Notes under the pieces: generated by a model
What the model saw: only the letters and a program-made list of their open reading frames with translations
What the model was told of the DNA's origin: nothing
The model's database searches: none
Part shown: piece by piece, positions 15,567 to 19,258 of the stretch
Position numbering within the stretch: the stretch's first letter is position 1
How the letters are laid out: each line of letters opens with the position of its first letter
Assembly: GCA_045533175.1 (NCBI GenBank)
Contig: JAZSHJ010000002.1
Span: forward strand, 1-19,258
Source of the DNA: SIG588 sp045533175
GTDB taxonomy: Bacteria; Bacillota; Clostridia; Oscillospirales; Acutalibacteraceae
Direction of reading: 5' to 3'
DNA: 19,258 bases
Translations under genes and position numbers: made by a program

Positions 15567-16013
15567 ATGAAACAGTTTAAAGGACGCGTCGTTACCCCCG
15601 GTGAGGTGACCGCCCCTGCGGTGGTGACCACCGAAGGGTTCAACACGCTGGCTTCTTTCCAGATGGCGTTGCAGTTCGGCGATAAAGATGTGAAATGCGG
15701 CGACCAGAATAACGCCGATCTGCACGGAAAACCGTTGATCGGTCGCGCACTTTGCCTGCCGCAGACCATTGGTTCCACCACGGGTGGCTTGGTGCTGTAT
15801 TGTGCGTGTGCGTTGCACAAGAACCCTGCGTGCATGCTGTTTGCCAATCCCATCGATTCGCTGGCGGCCGCGGGTGCGGTGCTTGCGGATGTGTGGGTGG
15901 ACGGCGTGACCATGCCTGTTGTGGATTCGCTGGGTGAAGAGTTCCTGCAATATGTGAAAGACGGCATGACCGTTACCGTGAAAGCAGACGGTGTCGTGGA
16001 AGTAACGGAATAA
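15567..16013 (+). CDS. Aconitase X swivel (small) subunit, DUF126
   Basis: This 148-residue protein is the swivelling-domain partner that closes over the active site of the large aconitase X subunit. It shows the family pattern: an N-terminal GRVVTPGEVTAPAVVT, then HGKPLIGRALCLPQTIGSTT followed by GGLVLY, and later ANPIDSLAAAGAVLADVWVD. Many single-chain bacterial homologues fuse both parts; here they are separate genes, as in two-subunit enzymes. I chose the ATG at 15567 because AAGGAGG at 15551-15557, inside the end of the previous gene, is nine bases upstream. It is the last gene before a terminator. Confidence 0.88.
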   Translation: MKQFKGRVVTPGEVTAPAVVTTEGFNTLASFQMALQFGDKDVKCGDQNNADLHGKPLIGRALCLPQTIGSTTGGLVLYCACALHKNPACMLFANPIDSLAAAGAVLADVWVDGVTMPVVDSLGEEFLQYVKDGMTVTVKADGVVEVTE

Positions 16014-16015
16014 AA

Positions 16016-16041
16016 AACTCTGCGATTTTTATCGCGGAGTT
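16016..16041 (+). terminator. Terminator after the aconitase X operon
   Basis: AACTCTGCGAT and ATCGCGGAGTT form an 11-bp stem with one G-T wobble around TTTT. It begins three bases after the stop codon and is followed by a pyrimidine-rich CTCTCCTCTT. The A-run before the stem supports use in both directions. Confidence 0.75.
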
Positions 16042-16049
16042 CTCTCCTC

Positions 16050-16079
16050 TTGCGCTTGGCGGAGAGTGTGTGGTATAAT
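16050..16079 (+). promoter_or_regulatory. Promoter for the GH20-like gene
   Basis: TATAAT (16074-16079) preceded by TGG is a perfect extended -10 box. The -35 is weak (TTGCGC at 16050-16055, 18-base spacer). An inverted repeat, CTCTCC (16042-16047) with GGAGAG (16061-16066), brackets the -35 box. The start would be near 16086. Confidence 0.65.
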
Positions 16080-16111
16080 AAACATGAATGTTAGGTTAGA
16101 GGGGGATCGGT

Positions 16112-17113
16112 ATGAGTCTTGATCGTTATCCGTGGAAACAACGCGGGTTGTGTTTGTTTGCGCCGTTGCCGGACGAGGTGGATGCATTCTGCCGCTATGT
16201 GGAGGAAGAACTGGTGTCCGACCGCATCGACACGATTTTGTTGATTATTCGTTACAATTATATGTTTGAAAGCCATCCGGAATGTCGCGGGGAACACCCG
16301 CTGTCCCGTGACGAGGTGAAGAGGATGGTGGATACCTGCCGCCGTTGCGGGATCGAACTGATTCCCGACATGAATCTGCTCGGGCATCAGACGGTACAGG
16401 ATACCAAACGCCCCGACGGTTTGTTGGCCGCCCATCCGGAGTTTTCCGAAACGCCCGTGTCGGAAGAACCCGAATATTGTTACAGCATCTGTGCCACCAA
16501 CGAGGAAGCCTTCCGTGTGGTGTGTGATTTGATGGAAGAAGTAATGGATGCGTTTGAAGCGAAGTTTATGCACGTGGGCATGGATGAGGTGTTTTACATC
16601 GGCGATTGCGAACGATGCAAGGCCACGGGCAAGGATAACGGCGAACTGTTTGCCGATTGGTGTAACGGCCTGGCGGCACATATCAAGGCAAAGGGGGCGG
16701 TTCCCATGATGTGGGGCGACCGTCTGCTTAATTCCTTTGAGTTTTTGTACGGTCCGTGGGATGCCAGCCAAAACGGTACGTGGACAGCGTTGCCGTTGCT
16801 CGATAAAGATTTTATCATCACCGATTGGCATTATTACAACTGGGATCACTTCCGTTCGGTGGAGGTGTTTGCCGAAGCCGGTTTGAAAATCTGGTTGTGT
16901 CCGTTCAACAACGAGAAGAATGCCGAGTTGTTCCTCAATTACGCTCTTGAACACGGTGGGGATAACATTCTCGGCGTGATGGAAACCACGTGGGTTCCCG
17001 CGCGGTACATGATGGGATGTGCCGAAGGGCGCGAACAGTACGACGACGGCAAGTGGTATGCAGACGGGATGGAGCATATCCGCCGCTGTTACAATTGGCT
17101 GTTCCGTTCATAA
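16112..17113 (+). CDS. GH20-like glycoside hydrolase domain protein (beta-hexosaminidase-like)
   Basis: This 333-residue protein looks like the bare TIM-barrel catalytic domain of family GH20, which removes terminal N-acetylhexosamines. The key motif HVGMDEVF (from about residue 154) holds the adjacent catalytic-type Asp158-Glu159 pair of GH20. Earlier, ELIPDMNLLGHQ matches the family strand before it, and later WGDRLL, TDWHYYNWDHF and ETTWVP supply the usual Trp-rich pocket. There is no signal peptide and no accessory N-terminal GH20b domain, so it probably acts inside the cell on imported sugars. GAGGGGG lies just before the ATG. The family assignment is good, but exact substrate is open. 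Confidence 0.75.
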   Translation: MSLDRYPWKQRGLCLFAPLPDEVDAFCRYVEEELVSDRIDTILLIIRYNYMFESHPECRGEHPLSRDEVKRMVDTCRRCGIELIPDMNLLGHQTVQDTKRPDGLLAAHPEFSETPVSEEPEYCYSICATNEEAFRVVCDLMEEVMDAFEAKFMHVGMDEVFYIGDCERCKATGKDNGELFADWCNGLAAHIKAKGAVPMMWGDRLLNSFEFLYGPWDASQNGTWTALPLLDKDFIITDWHYYNWDHFRSVEVFAEAGLKIWLCPFNNEKNAELFLNYALEHGGDNILGVMETTWVPARYMMGCAEGREQYDDGKWYADGMEHIRRCYNWLFRS

Positions 17114-17143
17114 AAAACGTTGGAAATGTAAGGAAAGAAACGT

Positions 17144-17605
17144 ATGAATTGGTTGTTGGATCTTGTTACCAATCCGCTGCTGCTCACGGCGGTGAGTTCC
17201 TGGGCGATCGCGCAGGTGTTGAAAGTTATCATCCACGCGTTGATCTATAAAAAACTTGACATCGGCCGCCTGTTCGGCGATGGCGGTATGCCCAGCGGCC
17301 ATTCCGCCACGGTGGTGTCGCTTGCGCTCATCAGCGGATTGCTGTATGGCTTGGGATCGTTCCAGTTTGCATTGGCCACGGTGTTAGCCATTGTGGTGTG
17401 TCACGATGCCACGGGCGTGCGGCAGGAAACGGGCAAACAGGCGGTGGTGATCAACGAGTTGGTGCGCGCGTTTGAAGCGCTGACAACGGACGATCTGCCG
17501 GAAGTGAAGTTAAAGGAATTCGTGGGGCACACTCCCGTACAGGTGATAGCGGGATCGCTGGTCGGCATGCTCAACGCGGTCGGGATGTACTTTCTGTTGG
17601 TGTGA
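17144..17605 (+). CDS. Divergent PAP2 family membrane protein (DUF212, YuiD-like)
   Basis: This 153-residue membrane protein has about four hydrophobic segments. It carries the family's conserved GGMPSGHSATV (about residues 47-57), HDATGVRQETGKQA (about 87-100) and LKEFVGHTPVQV (about 125-136). The SGHS motif resembles the phosphatase core of PAP2 enzymes, but activity for this DUF212 branch is not established to my knowledge. It starts 30 bases after the GH20-like gene with AAGGAAAG before the ATG and no promoter between, so the two are probably cotranscribed; a functional link is not obvious. Confidence 0.92.
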   Translation: MNWLLDLVTNPLLLTAVSSWAIAQVLKVIIHALIYKKLDIGRLFGDGGMPSGHSATVVSLALISGLLYGLGSFQFALATVLAIVVCHDATGVRQETGKQAVVINELVRAFEALTTDDLPEVKLKEFVGHTPVQVIAGSLVGMLNAVGMYFLLV

Positions 17606-17611
17606 GGCGAT

Positions 17612-17707
17612 ATGCCCAAAGTGACACCGAATTGTTTGTTCAAAACAACTAAAATTGTGGAGAGACTGTTTCCTAAAAAGTTCAAAACCGCAAGAAAAGA
17701 CTATTGA
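17612..17707 (+). CDS. Possible small basic protein (31 residues)
   Basis: An ATG six bases after the DUF212 stop, with GAGG four bases upstream, opens a 31-codon frame starting MPKVTPNCLFKTTKI and ending KTARKDY. It is rich in Lys and Arg. Its stop lies inside the -35 box of the next promoter. I recognise no family. It may be a real small gene or simply an open stretch in AT-rich spacer. Confidence 0.25.
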   Translation: MPKVTPNCLFKTTKIVERLFPKKFKTARKDY

Positions 17708-17732
17708 CAATTTCTTGGATGTGCGTTATCAT
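17704..17732 (+). promoter_or_regulatory. Promoter for the secreted CBM9-like protein
   Basis: TTGACA (17704-17709) and TATCAT (17727-17732) are 17 bases apart. The leader is about 65 bases long, ending in AAGGAG (17788-17793) ten bases before the ATG. No strong terminator for the preceding gene is visible between 17606 and 17703. Confidence 0.75.
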
Positions 17733-17753
17733 AATGGTGTTAAGGTGGGGTGG

Positions 17754-17774
17754 GTTTTGAAGCCGCCTCAAAAC
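17754..17774 (+). other. Hairpin in the mRNA leader of the secreted protein
   Basis: GTTTTGA and TCAAAAC pair over seven bases around the loop AGCCGCC. It lies near the 5' end of the predicted transcript and does not cover the ribosome site. It may stabilise the message; there is no match to a riboswitch I know. Confidence 0.4.
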
Positions 17775-17803
17775 TTACAAATACTTCAAGGAGAGTGTAA
17801 ACA

Positions 17804-19258
17804 ATGAAAAAGGTATCCAAAGTGTTTGCGATCCTGCTTTCGGTTTGCTTGCTGTTCTCGCTTGCTGCGATTTCCGCGGGCGCTGTTTCCGAAACGGTTC
17901 CGAACGAAAACTACTCCCGTCCTCAGCTGAAGGCGAAGGAAATCACCAGCCGTCCGAACATCGACGGTAAGCTGGACGATGCGACTTGGTCGCAGGCCAC
18001 GAAGTTTGAGTTCAGCAAGGACTCGCTGTCGGCCGGCGCGGGTTACCTGTACTCCTATCCTGCAGTTGCCGGCGGTTTTGCCGAACTGCCGGAAGACGGT
18101 GACGGCTGGGCCTACATCGGCTGGGATGCAGAGTACATCTACTTCGCTCTGCAGATCGAAGACGAAGAAAACGTGAACAACCAGATCCAGAGTTATGAAC
18201 TGTGGCGCGGCGACTGCTTGCAGATGCAGATCGCTCATTCCACGGCGGCGATGTTCGACGATACGGCTCGTTACGAGCTCGGCTTTGCGTTGAACGATAC
18301 GAACGGCCGTCAGCTCGGCTTCCAATGGGAAGACACTACGTCCGGTCAGACTCTGCGTGCGGGCAGCACCGTCGATATGGCGAAGGCTGCCGGTGACGAC
18401 TACTACTACTATGTCGGTCGTGATGACAGAAAATATACCACTACTTACGAAATCGCTATTAAGCACAGCTGGCTGGGCGGCGACGGCCTCGAGGCGAACG
18501 AGCGTCTGCTGATGGGCTTCGCTCTGCACATTGAAGCGGAAGAACCCTCCGGCATCAACAACAACAACGACGACTTTAACGGCTACTTCATGGAGTGGGC
18601 ACACGGTTTGGTTACCGACAAGACTCTGGGCGATGCCGGTATCATTGTTTGCGAGGGCAAAGACGGAAGCACTACGCCTCCCACCACGAAGCCCCCGGTG
18701 ACCACCACCGAAGCTCCGATCATCACCACCGTTCCTCCGGTTGTGACCACCACCGTTCCTCCGGTCATCACCACCGCGCCTCCGGTTGTGACCACTACTG
18801 AGGCTCCGGATGTGACCACTACCGAAACTCCCACCACTACCGAAGCTCCCACCACTACCGAAGCTCCCACCACCACCGAAGCCCCGGCCGAGGTGGATGA
18901 CGAAACGGCATTTGTCTATGACGATGCGGTTGTTTCGGATAACGTGGATGCCGCTATCATGGATGCGGCGAAGGCGCTGTTTGCCGATAAGGAACTCAAA
19001 GTTCTGAAGGTGGAAGCTCCCGAAGGCAAGGATAAGATGCACAGTTATCAGAACGATAAGATGCTGGGCGTGTACGTGCTGAAGGACGGCGAACTGGAAC
19101 TGGCCGAAATCGACCAGATCGAAGGTGAAGACGGCGAAGATGTGGATGCGTATGTCGCGGAAGACGGCGTGCTGTATCTGGTGATCGAACAGGATCCGAC
19201 CACCATTGCGCCGACCACTACGGTCACCACCACTACCACCAAGTCGGAGGCCAAGCGG
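17804..19258 (+). CDS. Secreted CBM9-like protein with Thr/Pro-rich linkers (3' end outside window)
   Basis: The frame is open to the last base (485 codons) without a stop, so the C-terminus is missing. A clear Sec signal (MKK..., hydrophobic core, then SAGA) should be cut after about Ala27. Residues about 40-285 form a CBM9-like carbohydrate-binding domain: RPNIDGKLDDATWSQAT, then WAYIGWDAEYIYFALQIEDE and a Trp near the end. A Thr/Pro/Glu linker with TTTEAP repeats spans about 289-359. An acidic region follows (about 360-465), and a second Thr linker starts about 466. This layout fits an extracellular or wall-bound polysaccharide-binding protein of Clostridia. Whether an enzyme, dockerin or sorting signal follows cannot be seen. 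Confidence 0.85.
   Translation, partial: MKKVSKVFAILLSVCLLFSLAAISAGAVSETVPNENYSRPQLKAKEITSRPNIDGKLDDATWSQATKFEFSKDSLSAGAGYLYSYPAVAGGFAELPEDGDGWAYIGWDAEYIYFALQIEDEENVNNQIQSYELWRGDCLQMQIAHSTAAMFDDTARYELGFALNDTNGRQLGFQWEDTTSGQTLRAGSTVDMAKAAGDDYYYYVGRDDRKYTTTYEIAIKHSWLGGDGLEANERLLMGFALHIEAEEPSGINNNNDDFNGYFMEWAHGLVTDKTLGDAGIIVCEGKDGSTTPPTTKPPVTTTEAPIITTVPPVVTTTVPPVITTAPPVVTTTEAPDVTTTETPTTTEAPTTTEAPTTTEAPAEVDDETAFVYDDAVVSDNVDAAIMDAAKALFADKELKVLKVEAPEGKDKMHSYQNDKMLGVYVLKDGELELAEIDQIEGEDGEDVDAYVAEDGVLYLVIEQDPTTIAPTTTVTTTTTKSEAKR
18833..18886 (+). repeat. 18-bp tandem repeats encoding TTTEAP
   Basis: Three consecutive 18-base units each encode TTTEAP. The first two are identical (ACCACTACCGAAGCTCCC) and the third differs at two synonymous sites. 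Imperfect related units extend back to about 18700. They form the core of the Thr/Pro linker and could vary in number by slippage. Confidence 0.8.

Noticed and set aside
17786..19042. Minus-strand frame with GGGSFGSGGS and Val-rich repeats
   Set aside because: It is the antisense of the Thr/Pro linker and CBM9-like domain of a gene with a clear signal peptide and promoter.

Overview
The window reads as chromosomal DNA of an anaerobic, low-to-mid GC Firmicute of the class Clostridia, most like a gut or rumen Oscillospiraceae/Ruminococcaceae lineage. Pointers are the ferredoxin-dependent indolepyruvate oxidoreductase with an AMP-forming aryl-CoA ligase, an oxygen-sensitive Fe-S ene-reductase, strong AAGGAG-type ribosome sites, a Bacillus-like TagD, and a secreted CBM9-like protein with Thr/Pro linkers. 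All recognisable genes lie on the + strand. The placement is an inference from gene content, not from a marker gene.

Region 1 (1-3732) is an arylpyruvate operon: the 3' part of iorA, then iorB, paaK and a tandem ACT-domain protein, tightly packed. Together they interconvert arylacetates, arylacetyl-CoA and arylpyruvates (indole, phenyl and hydroxyphenyl series), with the ACT protein as a likely amino-acid sensor. Region 2 (3733-4211) is non-coding apart from a tRNA-Arg(CCG) with its own promoter, a 5' leader hairpin and a strong 3' hairpin. After it come a 14-bp palindrome and three perfect 12-bp tandem repeats, which look like the edge of an old tRNA-targeted integration site.

Region 3 (4212-12097) is a surface polysaccharide cluster read from one extended -10 promoter. 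It holds three GT4 glycosyltransferases, a LicD-family phosphotransferase, TagD (CDP-glycerol synthesis), a Wzy/WaaL-type polymerase or ligase with an unusual charged insert, and a Wzx-type flippase. No initiating sugar-phosphate transferase, chain-length regulator or nucleotide-sugar enzyme is present, so the pathway must be completed elsewhere.

Region 4 (12098-16013) is the most interesting unit. A near-consensus promoter has a perfect 16-bp inverted repeat embedded in it. Downstream is a possible 9-codon leader ORF whose stop overlaps the next ribosome site, then a 689-residue FMN/Fe-S/FAD ene-reductase and both subunits of an aconitase X-type dehydratase. This suggests a dehydrate-then-reduce pathway for a hydroxy acid that I cannot identify. 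Region 5 (16014-17605) has a terminator, a promoter, a stand-alone GH20-like hydrolase without a signal peptide and a divergent PAP2 (DUF212/YuiD) membrane protein. Region 6 (17606-19258) has a possible tiny basic ORF, a consensus promoter and a secreted CBM9-like protein with Thr/Pro-rich linkers that runs off the end of the window.
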